A stretch of DNA of 64,000 bases, taken from positions 1-64,000 of the forward strand of contig NZ_JAMTCJ010000001.1 in NCBI RefSeq assembly GCF_024171815.1. Reading direction: 5' to 3'. The notes under the pieces were generated by a model, which had not been told where the DNA came from, ran no database searches, and saw only the letters and a program-made list of their open reading frames with translations. Shown piece by piece: positions 1-11,454 of this stretch; positions within the stretch are counted from its first letter, which is position 1, and every line of letters begins with the position of its first letter. The DNA is from Williamsia maris (GTDB taxonomy: Bacteria; Actinomycetota; Actinomycetes; Mycobacteriales; Mycobacteriaceae). The position numbers and the translations under genes were made by a program.

Positions 1-70
1 CCCACACACCAACGCATGCAGAATGCAGCACCAAACAAAATTGGCATTAACAATCCATCAACACACTATC

Positions 71-84
71 GAGTTCTCAAAGAA
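71..84 (-). promoter_or_regulatory. boxA-like antitermination element of rrn leader
   Basis: The minus strand reads TTCTTTGAGAACTC, matching the conserved boxA region of actinobacterial rRNA leaders, where the Nus/antitermination complex loads to stop Rho acting on the untranslated rRNA. Confidence 0.75.
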
Positions 85-172
85 CACACACCCGCGGCGC
101 TTCAACTCCTCGTCGGAGCCTGCTACCGAAAGCTTGTTCAGGATGTCATCCCGTCTCCGGGGCAACTTTTCC

Positions 173-201
173 AGCCTAGCAGAGTCGTGAGGGCCGGTCA
201 A
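173..201 (-). promoter_or_regulatory. rrn promoter, proximal
   Basis: On the minus strand a -35 TTGACC (196-201) is separated by 17 nt from a -10 TAGGCT (173-178). Both boxes are close to the housekeeping sigma-A consensus, and the site sits about 90 nt upstream of boxA. Confidence 0.8.
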
Positions 202-361
202 CCAGTGTCTGGTCGAGGTCTTCGGTGATTCTGTTCGGCCCCGCAGCGATCACAACCGCTTTCGCAGTTGCTGTGTCGCATTGGGTGGTCTGCGCTGAGC
301 CCGGTTTCCCAGTCCCGGATTCTTGCTTCCCGGGAGGCGCCGTGGCGCGCTGACTTGAAAG

Positions 362-391
362 AAGTTACGCGGCCTGCGAGCAGCCCGTCAA
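362..391 (-). promoter_or_regulatory. rrn promoter, distal
   Basis: On the minus strand a -35 TTGACG (386-391) is separated by 18 nt from a -10 TAACTT (362-367). The spacing resembles mycobacterial rrn P1. With the proximal site it forms a tandem promoter arrangement in the murA-16S gap. Confidence 0.75.
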
Positions 392-534
392 ATCGCCTGG
401 TCACAGACCCGGGAAAAACGTTCCCCGCAGGTCAGCACGTCCGTACCAATTCGATTCGACGGTCTTGAAAGCAACCATCTCGCAACTGATTTCGGTGACG
501 CCCACCACATTGCGACGGGCGGATGGCGACGTCA

Positions 535-1791
535 TCAGGCGCTGACGCGCTCGATCTCGGCTCCGAGACTCCGCAGTTTGCCGATGAACTCGGGGTATCC
601 GCGATCGATGTGGAACACGTCGTGCACCTCGGTCACCCCATCTGCGACCAGACCGGCCAGCACGAGGCCGGCGCCGGCCCGGATGTCGGAACACCACACC
701 GGCGCACTCGAGAGCTGTTCGATCCCGCGGATCACCGCGTGATGACCGTCGGTCCGGGCGTCGGAACCCAGCCGGACCATCTCCTCCACGAACCGGAACC
801 GTGCCTCGAAGACGTTCTCGGTGATCACCGACATCCCCTCGGCAACCGCGGCCAGTCCGATCGCCATCGGTTGCAGGTCGGTCGGGAACCCCGGGAACGG
901 GAGCGTCGAGAAGTTCACGGCACGCGGCCGGTCCGTCTGGTGGACACGGAATCCGTCGGCGAATCTCTCCACCTCCGCGCCGGCATCGACCAGCTTGTTC
1001 AGCACCAACTGCAGGTGAGCCGGGTCGACTCCGGTCACCCGGATGTCTCCCCTGGTCATGGCGGCAGCGATTCCCCAGGTCGCGGCGACGATGCGGTCGC
1101 CCACCACCACGTGCGTGGTCGGTGACAGCCGCTGCACCCCGGTGACGGTCAGCGTCGATGTCCCCTCCCCCGAGATCTGGGCACCCATCTGCTTCAGCAT
1201 CACGCAGAGATCGATGATCTCCGGTTCTCTCGCAGAGTTGTCGATGGTGGTGGTTCCATCGGCCAGGACGGCCGCCATCAGGATGTTCTCGGTCGCCCCC
1301 ACCGACGGGAACTCCAGTGCGATCGCTGCGCCGGTCAGCGAATCTGCCTCTGCGACAACGCATCCGTGCTCGATGGTGCTGTGCGCACCGAGTGCGCGGA
1401 GTCCGGCCTGGTGCATGTCCAGCGGCCGCGACCCGATGGCGTCACCACCGGGCAGGGCCACCACGGCACGCCGACAGCGGGCGATGAGCGGGCCCAGCAC
1501 ACACACCGAGGCTCGGAACTGCTTCACCGCGTCGAAATCGGCGTGGAACTTGGGTTCGGCGGGGGTGTCGATGGTGACGGTCTCGCCGTCGAGGGTCACC
1601 ACGGCGCCCAATCCGCGCAGGACGTCGGCCATCAACGGGACGTCGGCGATCTCGGGGCAGTTGGTGAGCGTCGTGCGCCCCTCCGCCAGCAACGCCGCCG
1701 CCATCAGCTTCAGGACGCTGTTCTTGGCGCCGACCACCGAGACCTCGCCGTACAGGCGTGCGCCGCCGGTCACCAGAAAGCGATCATTCAC
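535..1791 (-). CDS. murA: UDP-N-acetylglucosamine 1-carboxyvinyltransferase MurA
   Basis: MurA transfers enolpyruvate from PEP to UDP-GlcNAc, the first committed step of peptidoglycan synthesis in the cytoplasm. The 418-residue product starts at a GTG and covers the full EPSP-synthase-like fold. Visible family signatures are GAKNSVLK near residue 21, [10 protein letters not shown] near 93 and [15 protein letters not shown] from 113. The loop residue that is Cys115 in E. coli is Asp117 here, as in M. tuberculosis MurA; this is the known fosfomycin-resistant variant and not damage. Length and C-terminus also match the mycobacterial protein. A TAGGCT box lies 6 nt before the GTG and no Shine-Dalgarno sequence is seen, so the mRNA may be leaderless. 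The rRNA operon follows downstream. Confidence 0.97.
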   Translation of the reverse strand: MNDRFLVTGGARLYGEVSVVGAKNSVLKLMAAALLAEGRTTLTNCPEIADVPLMADVLRGLGAVVTLDGETVTIDTPAEPKFHADFDAVKQFRASVCVLGPLIARCRRAVVALPGGDAIGSRPLDMHQAGLRALGAHSTIEHGCVVAEADSLTGAAIALEFPSVGATENILMAAVLADGTTTIDNSAREPEIIDLCVMLKQMGAQISGEGTSTLTVTGVQRLSPTTHVVVGDRIVAATWGIAAAMTRGDIRVTGVDPAHLQLVLNKLVDAGAEVERFADGFRVHQTDRPRAVNFSTLPFPGFPTDLQPMAIGLAAVAEGMSVITENVFEARFRFVEEMVRLGSDARTDGHHAVIRGIEQLSSAPVWCSDIRAGAGLVLAGLVADGVTEVHDVFHIDRGYPEFIGKLRSLGAEIERVSA

Positions 1792-1797
1792 GACCCG

Positions 1798-1803
1798 AGC
1801 CTA
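1798..1803 (-). promoter_or_regulatory. putative -10 of leaderless murA
   Basis: TAGGCT on the minus strand lies 6 nt before the murA GTG, which would place transcription start at or next to the start codon. No clear -35 is visible. Confidence 0.45.
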
Positions 1804-1870
1804 TCCACCCACGCCATCGACACTGCTCGCGGGCGGAACTCACCGCACTCCCCGACGCCGACGCAGCCGG

Positions 1871-1876
1871 TAGGTT
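1871..1876 (+). promoter_or_regulatory. putative -10 of leaderless cobalamin adenosyltransferase gene
   Basis: TAGGTT is followed by exactly 7 nt and then the ATG at 1884. No ribosome-binding sequence lies between, so a leaderless transcript is likely. Confidence 0.5.
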
Positions 1877-1883
1877 TGCGCTC

Positions 1884-2480
1884 ATGGCTGTCCACCTCAC
1901 CCGCATCTACACCCGCACCGGCGACGACGGGACGACGGGACTCAGCGATTTCTCGCGGGTTCCGAAGACCGATGCGCGGGTGGTCGCCTACGCCGACTGC
2001 GACGAGACGAACGCGGCGATCGGTGCGGCGATCGCCCTCGGAGCGCCGGATGACCACGTGCGCGCGGTGTTGACCACGATCCAGAACGATCTCTTCGACG
2101 CGGGTGCTGATCTCGCCACGCCCGTGGTCGACGACCCCGAGTATCCGCCGCTGCGCATAGCGCAGAGCTACGTCGACGCCCTCGAGACCTGGTGCGATGA
2201 GTTCGGGGATCCACTCGAGCCACTCACGTCGTTCATCCTGCCCGGGGGGACCGTGCTCAGCGCACTGCTGCACCAGGCGCGAACGGTGACGCGGCGAGCC
2301 GAGCGGTCGGCGTGGGCCGCGGTCACCGCGCACCCAGACAACACCTCGGCGTTGCCTGCGAAGTATCTGAACCGGCTGTCCGACCTGCTGTTCATCATGT
2401 CCCGTGCGGTGAACACCGACGGCGATGTCCTCTGGACTCCCGGGGGTCAGCGGCAACGGCCGCCCGTCAAAGACGAGTGA
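1884..2480 (+). CDS. PduO-type cob(I)alamin adenosyltransferase
   Basis: This enzyme moves the adenosyl group of ATP onto cob(I)alamin to make coenzyme B12. The 198-residue product has the typical PduO N-terminal ATP-binding stretch RIYTRTGDDGTTGL, a conserved ADCDETNAAIG segment, FILPGG in the middle and the C-terminal YLNRLSDLLFIMSRA helix. The reading frame extends 42 codons upstream, but family alignment and the -10-like box 7 nt before this ATG argue for the start at 1884. M. tuberculosis has the equivalent gene (Rv1314c) divergent from murA. Its 3' end is 3 nt from that of the convergent DUF2550 gene. Confidence 0.93.
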   Translation: MAVHLTRIYTRTGDDGTTGLSDFSRVPKTDARVVAYADCDETNAAIGAAIALGAPDDHVRAVLTTIQNDLFDAGADLATPVVDDPEYPPLRIAQSYVDALETWCDEFGDPLEPLTSFILPGGTVLSALLHQARTVTRRAERSAWAAVTAHPDNTSALPAKYLNRLSDLLFIMSRAVNTDGDVLWTPGGQRQRPPVKDE

Positions 2481-2483
2481 GGG

Positions 2484-2921
2484 TCAGGCGGAACGTCGGC
2501 GGACCGACCGCACCGGCGGGCGTGACTCAACCCAGGACTGGAACGCCGTGACCGCGCCGGAGGCCATCGCGAGCTCGAAACCCGAACCGTCGGCGTCGAT
2601 CTCGAGAATCGTCATCGCATCGATCACCTCGACCTCGGTTCCGCGGGGCTGCCTGCGCCCCCGTGTCTCGATCGCCTGGCGCGGGATGACCTCGCTCGGT
2701 CCGGTTCGCAGGCTGCTCAAGCGGTAGTAGATCAACGAGTGGTCGTCGTAGCGGACGATGCCGTGACGCCACCCCCGGTCGTCGCCGGCGGGGAGGCTGC
2801 GCAGCAGCACCGCGGTGCCCCGGCTCCGTAACCGCATCACGCGGAATCCCACCAGCGCGAGCACCGACACCGCCACGACGACCAACAGGACGACACACAC
2901 GACGAGAACCATCAGCGACAT
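2484..2921 (-). CDS. DUF2550 single-pass membrane protein
   Basis: A 145-residue protein with one N-terminal transmembrane helix (about residues 3-25) and a basic stop-transfer stretch (RVMRLRSRGTAVLLR). A small cytosolic domain follows, containing YDDHSLIYYRLSSL and ending in a basic tail. It corresponds to the conserved membrane protein that follows atpC in mycobacteria (Rv1312 in M. tuberculosis, DUF2550); no function is known to me. The start at 2921 is chosen because an AGGAG lies 8 nt upstream; a longer frame from 2981 would put 20 polar residues before the helix. A strong hairpin separates it from atpC, so it may be read only by readthrough or from its own promoter. Confidence 0.8.
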   Translation of the reverse strand: MSLMVLVVCVVLLVVVAVSVLALVGFRVMRLRSRGTAVLLRSLPAGDDRGWRHGIVRYDDHSLIYYRLSSLRTGPSEVIPRQAIETRGRRQPRGTEVEVIDAMTILEIDADGSGFELAMASGAVTAFQSWVESRPPVRSVRRRSA

Positions 2922-2970
2922 CGTGTGCTCCTGCCTGATCTCGTACCGTGCGACCGGCTCGACATACACC

Positions 2971-3003
2971 GATCCCCGCATGCCTCGAGAGGCTGCGGGG
3001 ATC
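2971..3003 (-). terminator. hairpin after atpC, likely end of the atp operon
   Basis: GATCCCCGCA (2971-2980) and TGCGGGGATC (2994-3003) pair perfectly. Inside them GCCTC/GAGGC extends the stem with a single bulged base, giving about 15 pairs and a 2-nt loop. No T-tract follows, which is common for hairpin terminators in this lineage. Confidence 0.75.
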
Positions 3004-3074
3004 GACGTGTACGTGTCGCTGTCCTCACCACAATGCCACGACCTGACTGGTCATGGCACCGGGCGAGGTGCACA

Positions 3075-3461
3075 TCACTTCTCCTGCGTGAGCTGCTCCA
3101 CAGCTCGGATCCGCGAGAGTGCGCGATCGTGTTCTTCGGAACCCTCCTCGGCGGACTCGAGCTCGGCGCGCGCGGCGTCGGCGTCGATGTCCCGGGCCCA
3201 TTCGGCGGACTCGGCGAGCACCGTGACGGCGTCACCGGTCACCGAGAGGAAACCGCCCTGAACCGCCGCGACGCGACGGGTCCCGTCGGTCTGCTCGATG
3301 ACCACGAACCCGCCGGCGATGAGCTCGCCCAGCAACGGTTCGTGGTGGTTGAGGATGCCCAGTTCGCCCTCGGTGGTCTGTGCGATCACGAAGGTGGCCT
3401 CGCCGGAGTAGAGACGCTCCTCCACCGAGACGACCTCGACCGGAAAGCCTGTGTCAGCCAT
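3075..3461 (-). CDS. atpC: ATP synthase F1 subunit epsilon
   Basis: Epsilon is part of the central stalk of F1 and modulates coupling and ATP hydrolysis. The 128-residue product has the N-terminal beta-sandwich with GELGILNHHEPLLGEL and VQGGFLSV, then a short C-terminal helical part (DADAARAELESAEEGSEEHDRALSRIRAV). The length is near the 121-residue mycobacterial form. It is the last F1 gene of the operon, 9 nt after atpD. Confidence 0.96.
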   Translation of the reverse strand: MADTGFPVEVVSVEERLYSGEATFVIAQTTEGELGILNHHEPLLGELIAGGFVVIEQTDGTRRVAAVQGGFLSVTGDAVTVLAESAEWARDIDADAARAELESAEEGSEEHDRALSRIRAVEQLTQEK

Positions 3462-3470
3462 GAGGTCGCG

Positions 3471-4928
<1,458 letters not shown>

Positions 4929-4992
4929 TCACTTCCTGGCTTGGAGGGCCGATACAGCTCGATGTGTCATGGGTGCGGCTGCCGCCGCGGTT

Positions 4993-5943
4993 CTACTTCG
5001 CGAGAGCGGAGGCGCCGCCGACGATCTCACTGATCTCCTGGGTGATCTGCGCCTGACGCAGCTGGTTGGCCTGACGCGACAGGTCGGTGATCAGCTCGTC
5101 GGCGTTGTCGGTCGCCGCCTTCATGGCGGTCCGTCGGGCCGCCGACTCCGACGCGGCCGCTTCGAGCAGCGCGGCGTACACCCGGGTGGCGATGTACTTG
5201 GGCAGCAGGGCCGACAGCAGAGTCTCGGCTCCGGGCTCGAACGAGTAGTTGCGAGCCCCGGTCGACGAGTCGTCACCGTTCGACGACGAATCGCCCGACT
5301 CCTCGTCGTCCTCGGACACCACCAGGGGTGCGATCCGACGGACCTCAGGCACCTGGCTCAGCATCGAGACGAACCGGGTGTAGACGAGGTGCAGCTCGTC
5401 GAGACCTTCGAGAGCGTGGTGCTCCTCGGTCTCGTCGACCTGGGTGCCCGACCCCGCGACGAACAGGTCGACGAGGCGATCGGTCGCCGTCTTGGCGTCG
5501 GAGTAGCGCGGCTGCTGGGAGAACCCGGTCCACGATCCCTCGACGTCGAGGTCGCGGAAGGTGAAGTACCGCAGCCCCTTCTTGCCCATCACGAAGATGA
5601 CGGGGTCCTTGCCCTCGTCGCGCAGCAGCGCCAACAGCTCACGGGTGGCCCGCAGGACGTTGGAGTTGTAACCGCCGCACTGGCCGCTGTCGCTGGTGAC
5701 GACGAGCACGCCGGCGCGCTTGGGCTCCGGACGCTCGACCAACAACGGGTGATCCAGAGTGGCCGACTTGCTGGCCAACTCCGAGAGCACCGAGGTCATC
5801 TCCTCGGCGTACGGCTTCGACGCCGTCACGCGGGCCTGAGCCTTGGTGATACGCGAGGTCGCGATCAGCTCCTGCGCCTTGGTGATCTTGCGCGTCGACT
5901 GAACCGACCTGATGCGTGAGCGCAGTTCACGAATACTCGCCAT
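4993..5943 (-). CDS. atpG: ATP synthase F1 subunit gamma
   Basis: Gamma is the rotating shaft of F1. The 316-residue product has the N-terminal helix [20 protein letters not shown] and the C-terminal helix ending [17 protein letters not shown]-type sequence, which together form the coiled coil inside the alpha-beta hexamer. The ATG at 5943 is preferred because AGGAGG lies about 13 nt upstream; a GTG four codons earlier would sit directly on that Shine-Dalgarno. A Ser/Asp/Gly-rich insertion around residues 215-240 ([17 protein letters not shown]) is longer than in M. tuberculosis AtpG. Confidence 0.96.
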   Translation of the reverse strand: MASIRELRSRIRSVQSTRKITKAQELIATSRITKAQARVTASKPYAEEMTSVLSELASKSATLDHPLLVERPEPKRAGVLVVTSDSGQCGGYNSNVLRATRELLALLRDEGKDPVIFVMGKKGLRYFTFRDLDVEGSWTGFSQQPRYSDAKTATDRLVDLFVAGSGTQVDETEEHHALEGLDELHLVYTRFVSMLSQVPEVRRIAPLVVSEDDEESGDSSSNGDDSSTGARNYSFEPGAETLLSALLPKYIATRVYAALLEAAASESAARRTAMKAATDNADELITDLSRQANQLRQAQITQEISEIVGGASALAK

Positions 5944-5998
5944 CGGCTGCCTCACACCTCCTTCGGGTTGGCCACACGGTCACGGATTCTCATGGGTC

Positions 5999-7633
5999 CT
6001 ACGACTTCTTCTTGAGCTTGATCTCCTCGTTGGTGACCTCTTCGGGGTCCAACGAGTCCGACTCCTCCTCGTTCACGACGCGCGAACCGTCGCTGGCGAG
6101 GAAGCCCTGCTTGAACTTGTTCGTCTCGTCGACCAAGGCCTCGGCCTGGTCGTCGGAGAGCGCCTTGCCGCCGGCGATCGAGTCGTAGACACCGGTCGCA
6201 CTGTGGTGCAGGTGGCTGAGCAGCTCGTTCTCGAAACGCTTGACGTCCTCGACCGGGACCGAGTCGAAGTGGCCCTCACCGCAGAGGTAGATCGCGACGA
6301 TCTGGTCCTCGACGGCGGCCGGGCTGTACTGATCCTGCTTGAGCAGCTCGACCCAGCGGGCACCACGCTCGAGCTGGGCCTTCGAGGCGTCGTCCAGGTC
6401 GGAGGCGAAGGCCGAGAAGGCCTCCAGCTCACGGAACTGGGCGAGCTCGAGACGCAGCGAACCACTGACCTTCTTCAGGCCCTTGGTCTGCGCGGCGCCA
6501 CCGACACGCGAGACCGAGGTACCGACGTTGATCGCCGGTCGGACGCCCTTGTTGAACAGGTCGGACTCGAGGAAGACCTGTCCGTCGGTGATCGAGATGA
6601 CGTTGGTCGGGATGAACGCCGAGACGTCGTTGGCCTTGGTCTCGATGATCGGCAGTCCGGTCATCGAGCCACCGCCGAGCTCGTCGGACAGCTTGGCACA
6701 ACGCTCCAGCAGACGAGAGTGCAAGTAGAAGACGTCACCGGGGTATGCCTCGCGGCCCGGCGGGCGACGCAGCAGCAGCGAGATGGCGCGGTAGGCCTCG
6801 GCCTGCTTGGTCAGGTCGTCGAACACGATGAGGACGTGCTTGCCCTCGTACATCCAGTGCTGGCCGATGGCCGAGCCGGTGTAGGGCGCGAGCCACTTGA
6901 AACCGGCCGAGTCGGACGCGGGCGCGGCGACGATGGTGGTGAACTCGAGAGCTCCCGCGTCGTCGAGCGCCTTCTTGACGCCGGCGATGGTCGAGCCCTT
7001 CTGGCCGATCGCGACGTAGATGCAGCGGACCTGCTTGTCGGGGTCACCGGTCTCCCAGTTCGCCTTCTGGTTCAGGATCGCGTCGATGCAGACCGCGGTC
7101 TTGCCGGTCTTGCGGTCGCCGATGATCAGCTGGCGCTGTCCGCGACCGATCGCGGTCATCGCGTCGATGGCCGTGATGCCGGTCGCGAGCGACTCCTCGA
7201 CGGGCTGGCGCTCGAGAACGCTGGCCGCCTGGAGCTCGAGCACGCGGGTCTCGGACGACTCGATCTCGCCCTGACCGTCGATCGGCTGCCCGAGAGGGTT
7301 GATCACGCGGCCGAGGAACTTGTCACCGACCGGGACCGAGAGCACGCCGCCGGTACGGCTGACCTGCTGGCCCTCTTCGATGGATTCGTAGTCACCGAGG
7401 ATGACCACACCGATCTCGTCCTCGTCGAGGTTCAGCGCGACACCGAGGACGCCGCCGGGGAATTCCAGCAGCTCGTTGGCCATCGCGCCGGGGAGACCGC
7501 TGACATGGGCGATTCCGTCGGCGGTGTCGGTGACGACACCGACCTCCTCGCGGGATGCCTCGGCCGTGAACGTCGAGACGTACTGCTCGATCGCGCCTTT
7601 GATCTCGTCGGATGAGATCGTCAACTCCGCCAT
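5999..7633 (-). CDS. atpA: ATP synthase F1 subunit alpha
   Basis: Alpha forms the non-catalytic nucleotide sites of F1. The 544-residue product has the P-loop GDRKTGKTA, the segment [21 protein letters not shown] and the [18 protein letters not shown] region. After the usual end it carries about 35 extra residues, acidic then lysine-rich ([20 protein letters not shown]). Such a C-terminal extension is typical of mycobacterial alpha subunits and has been linked there to suppression of ATP hydrolysis. The ATG at 7633 has AAGGAAG upstream. Confidence 0.98.
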   Translation of the reverse strand: MAELTISSDEIKGAIEQYVSTFTAEASREEVGVVTDTADGIAHVSGLPGAMANELLEFPGGVLGVALNLDEDEIGVVILGDYESIEEGQQVSRTGGVLSVPVGDKFLGRVINPLGQPIDGQGEIESSETRVLELQAASVLERQPVEESLATGITAIDAMTAIGRGQRQLIIGDRKTGKTAVCIDAILNQKANWETGDPDKQVRCIYVAIGQKGSTIAGVKKALDDAGALEFTTIVAAPASDSAGFKWLAPYTGSAIGQHWMYEGKHVLIVFDDLTKQAEAYRAISLLLRRPPGREAYPGDVFYLHSRLLERCAKLSDELGGGSMTGLPIIETKANDVSAFIPTNVISITDGQVFLESDLFNKGVRPAINVGTSVSRVGGAAQTKGLKKVSGSLRLELAQFRELEAFSAFASDLDDASKAQLERGARWVELLKQDQYSPAAVEDQIVAIYLCGEGHFDSVPVEDVKRFENELLSHLHHSATGVYDSIAGGKALSDDQAEALVDETNKFKQGFLASDGSRVVNEEESDSLDPEEVTNEEIKLKKKS

Positions 7634-7696
7634 GAGTATTCGTCTTCCTTGCGTTGGGGTGGGTATGTGGTGGTGGTGGGAGCCGCGGTGCGGCAG

Positions 7697-9055
7697 TTAC
7701 CTGGGCAGCTCTTCGGCAGCCTTGGCCAGTCGGGTCGCGACGTCTCCGTCGATGACCTCGTCGCCGATGGCGACCCGGAGGCCGCCGAGCAGGCTGCGGT
7801 CGATCTCCACCTGCGTGGAGATCTCACGGTTGTAGATGCGCCCGAGCACTGCGGTGAGCCGCTCCTCCTGGGCGTCGGTCAGCGGCGATGCGGACACCAC
7901 ATGGGCAACCGATTCGCCTCGACGAGCCGCGGCGAGCTCGGCCAGATCGGACACCGCGGATGCGGCGGCCTGGCCGCGGAGCAGCCGGACCGTCTGGTCG
8001 AGAACTGCCTTGGTGACGTCGTCGACCTTGCCCGCCACCACGGTGTCGAGGAGTTCGAGCCGCTTGCCGGCGGGTGCGTTGACGTCGGAGAGCAGGGCGC
8101 TGAGCTTCGGCTCGGCCACCAACAGGCGACCGAAACGGAACAGCTCGTCCTCCACGTTGTCGATCGTGCGCGCCTTCTCGGCGACGATCAGCAGCGCGAA
8201 CCGTGCCAGACGCTCGATGGCGAAGGTGAAGTCGCTGGTCGCCGACCACCGGCCCACCACCGCGCTGCGCAGCAGTGCGAGGGTGTCCTCCCCGAGCTTC
8301 GAGCCGAAGAGGTTGTCGACGATGCCGGTCTTGGCGTCGGCGTCGTCCGAGGCCTCGGCCAGGTGCTTGCGCAGCACCGGCTCCGACCCGAGCAGCGCGA
8401 CCACGTCGGCGAGTTCGCCTGCGAGGTCCCGGAGGCCGGAATCGTCCAACGACTCGACGCGACGGTCGAATTCGTCCGACAGCTTCTTGACGGAGTCCCG
8501 CGAGGCCGCGCGCATCGAGTGCACCCCGACCAGGTCGGCCGGCGCCGAGATCCGTGTGGACCCCGAGGCCTCACCGGAGGACGCCATCTCCCCCAACTCG
8601 TCGATCACGCGGTCGACCGACTTCTCGCGGGCGTCCGGGTCGTCGAGGTGTTCGCGGACCAGGTTGCCCGCGAGCTCGACCGAGGTGAGTCCGAGATCGC
8701 TGCGCAGCTGACGGACCAGGCTCGCGCGGTTGAGTGCGACCTGCGCCTTGCCGTGCTCGGTGATGCGCTTGACCTCGTGATCGGCCTGCACCGACATCTC
8801 CTCGGAGATGGCCTGTGCGTCGGCGCGGGCGTCCTCGCGGATCTGACTCCCCGCGGCCCGTGCCTCCTCGACGGCGTTCTTGTGGGCCTCTTTGGCCTCG
8901 GCGAGTCGCTTCTTCGCGTTCTCGCTCTCCTCGATCTGCGTCGCGATCGTGGTCTGCTGCGACTTCATCGCCTTGCGGACCGGAGGTGCGACGTAGCGGA
9001 CGAGAACGAACACGATGACGATGAAGCCGACGAGTTGCCCCAAGAAGATTCCCAT
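7697..9055 (-). CDS. atpH: ATP synthase fused b'-delta subunit
   Basis: This 452-residue protein joins a b-type stator subunit to the delta subunit, as in mycobacteria (AtpH, about 446 residues). The N-terminus is a membrane helix (GQLVGFIVIVFVLVRYVAPPV) and a long charged coiled coil of the b type. From about residue 180 it has a linker and then a delta/OSCP-type domain ending LLGGLRVAIGDEVIDGDVATRLAKAAEELPR, which matches the classical delta C-terminus. It links the membrane stator to the top of F1. The start lies 4 nt after the atpF stop. Confidence 0.96.
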   Translation of the reverse strand: MGIFLGQLVGFIVIVFVLVRYVAPPVRKAMKSQQTTIATQIEESENAKKRLAEAKEAHKNAVEEARAAGSQIREDARADAQAISEEMSVQADHEVKRITEHGKAQVALNRASLVRQLRSDLGLTSVELAGNLVREHLDDPDAREKSVDRVIDELGEMASSGEASGSTRISAPADLVGVHSMRAASRDSVKKLSDEFDRRVESLDDSGLRDLAGELADVVALLGSEPVLRKHLAEASDDADAKTGIVDNLFGSKLGEDTLALLRSAVVGRWSATSDFTFAIERLARFALLIVAEKARTIDNVEDELFRFGRLLVAEPKLSALLSDVNAPAGKRLELLDTVVAGKVDDVTKAVLDQTVRLLRGQAAASAVSDLAELAAARRGESVAHVVSASPLTDAQEERLTAVLGRIYNREISTQVEIDRSLLGGLRVAIGDEVIDGDVATRLAKAAEELPR

Positions 9056-9059
9056 GGAG

Positions 9060-9581
9060 TCAGCTTCCCTTCGCGCTGGGCTGCGGGGCGTCGGCCGAGA
9101 GCCGGTCCACCGAAGCTGCGAGTGTCGAATCGGATGTCACATCGAAGCCGAGAACCCGGCTGGCGAGATCCGCCGACAGGGTCCCGACCTCGGAGCGGGC
9201 CTGCGTCGCCGCCTGCTCGCCCTGGGAGTTGAGTTGCGTCGTGGCCTCGGAGAGAACGGAATCCGCCTCTGCCGTTGCCCGCTGCTTCATCTCGTCGAGG
9301 CTCTCGCGACCCTTCGCGCGAGCCTCGTCACGGATACCGGTGGCCTCGCCGCGAGCCGACTTCATCGCCTCGCGGTATTCCGTTTCGGCGTGCTCGAATT
9401 CCTCGGTGGCGGCACGGTTGTCCTGCGACGTCTGTGTCACCTGATCCTCGCGCTCCTCGAGCACCGCCTTGATGGGCGGCACGACGAACTTGCCGATCAC
9501 GGCGAGAACGATGAGGAAGATGATCAGGACGACGAAGAACGTGCCGTTCGGGATGAGGAAGTTCTGTGCGGCGAGCGCCAT
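9060..9581 (-). CDS. atpF: ATP synthase Fo subunit b
   Basis: The second stator b subunit, 173 residues. An N-terminal membrane helix ([22 protein letters not shown]) is followed by [16 protein letters not shown], a family hallmark, and a long charged coiled coil. It pairs with the b part of AtpH. Position between atpE and atpH is standard for the lineage. Confidence 0.96.
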   Translation of the reverse strand: MALAAQNFLIPNGTFFVVLIIFLIVLAVIGKFVVPPIKAVLEEREDQVTQTSQDNRAATEEFEHAETEYREAMKSARGEATGIRDEARAKGRESLDEMKQRATAEADSVLSEATTQLNSQGEQAATQARSEVGTLSADLASRVLGFDVTSDSTLAASVDRLSADAPQPSAKGS

Positions 9582-9621
9582 GGTGCGTTACCTGTTCCGT
9601 GTCTACCCGGTCCCCGACGTG

Positions 9622-10773
<1,152 letters not shown>

Positions 10774-10777
<4 letters not shown>

Positions 10778-11190
10778 GACTGCTTGCGGAGTCCTTTCAT
10801 CACGGGGATCACCGTGGACAACACCACGATCACCTGACACAGAGCGAGCCCGAACATCACGCCGAGACCGTCGGGGCGGAAAAAGAATGCGATGACCAAC
10901 GCCGCGACGGTGATCAGACCGAGGCGGACGGCGGTGTTGAGGACAACCGGCTTCTTGCGCGGGGTGTCACTCGCCGTCGCCGCGCCGACCGAGGCCTGGA
11001 CCATCTTGGCGTTGAGAAGAGAGAGCACGAGACCTGCGGCGAACCAGACGCCGAAGAAGATGTGGCCGAGGAACCCACTGATCACCAGGACGACCACGGC
11101 CAGAACGGACGCGATGATCGCGGGACGGGCGAGACTGAGCGGGATCTCCGGGTAATAGACCGGTGCCGAGTCTGGGGCTGATGTCGTCAT
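10774..11190 (-). CDS. AtpI-like small membrane protein
   Basis: A 138-residue protein with four predicted membrane helices (about 29-49, 53-70, 93-112 and 115-132) in the position of atpI, the first gene of the atp operon. The equivalent in M. tuberculosis is Rv1303. AtpI-type proteins help c-ring assembly or cation supply, but this actinobacterial branch is weakly characterised. The ATG at 11190 has GAGGAG about 8 nt upstream and is preferred over 11235. The stop overlaps the atpB start. Confidence 0.8.
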
Positions 11191-11454
11191 CTGCCTCTCC
11201 TCAGGTCGGAGCGCTCGGTACTCGTCGTCGAGCACCAGTGGTCGTGCTTGGTGTGGGCGGCGTCCATCGAGCGTGCGAGCCGCTCGGGTAAAGCGGACGT
11301 AAGCTCCCGGTTCGTTGTGACACTACCAACACCCTTTCGGGCGTCTGACGTGGGGTGCATGTTGGTGCGGTGAATATTCCCCGTCGGCGAGTTTCCTACT
11401 ACGGGTAATAGTACTACACCAGATAGTTTGTCCGTTTCACCGGATACCCGCGGG
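11191..11454 (-). promoter_or_regulatory. upstream region of the atp operon
   Basis: The 264-nt gap between wecA and the first atp gene must hold the main atp promoter. On the minus strand an AT-rich patch near 11400-11425 contains a TACTAT box and GTAGTA repeated 15 nt apart. I see no unambiguous -35/-10 pair and no convincing gene. Confidence 0.4.

Larger units (their letters stand above)
1..355 (-). other. rRNA operon 5' leader (precursor region upstream of 16S)
   Basis: The gene-free stretch between murA and the left edge reads, on the minus strand, as the promoter and leader region of an rRNA operon. Two tandem promoters are followed by a boxA antitermination motif and then a T/G-rich leader of the type that precedes 16S rRNA in mycobacteria and relatives. 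The mature 16S start is not reached before the window ends. In mycobacteria the rrn operon lies directly downstream of murA, which matches this arrangement. No convincing protein gene is visible in 1-534. Confidence 0.8.

Noticed and set aside
1433-1450. Loss of the MurA active-site cysteine as a sign of a broken gene
   Set aside because: Asp at this position is normal in the mycobacterial lineage and the enzyme is otherwise full length and intact.
7697-9055. Long atpH-position gene as an assembly or frameshift artefact joining two genes
   Set aside because: The b-delta fusion is the normal state in mycobacteria and their relatives, and length agrees.
11400-11425. GTAGTA direct repeat near the atp promoter as a defined operator
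   Set aside because: Too short and unsupported by a regulator; noted only as part of the upstream region.
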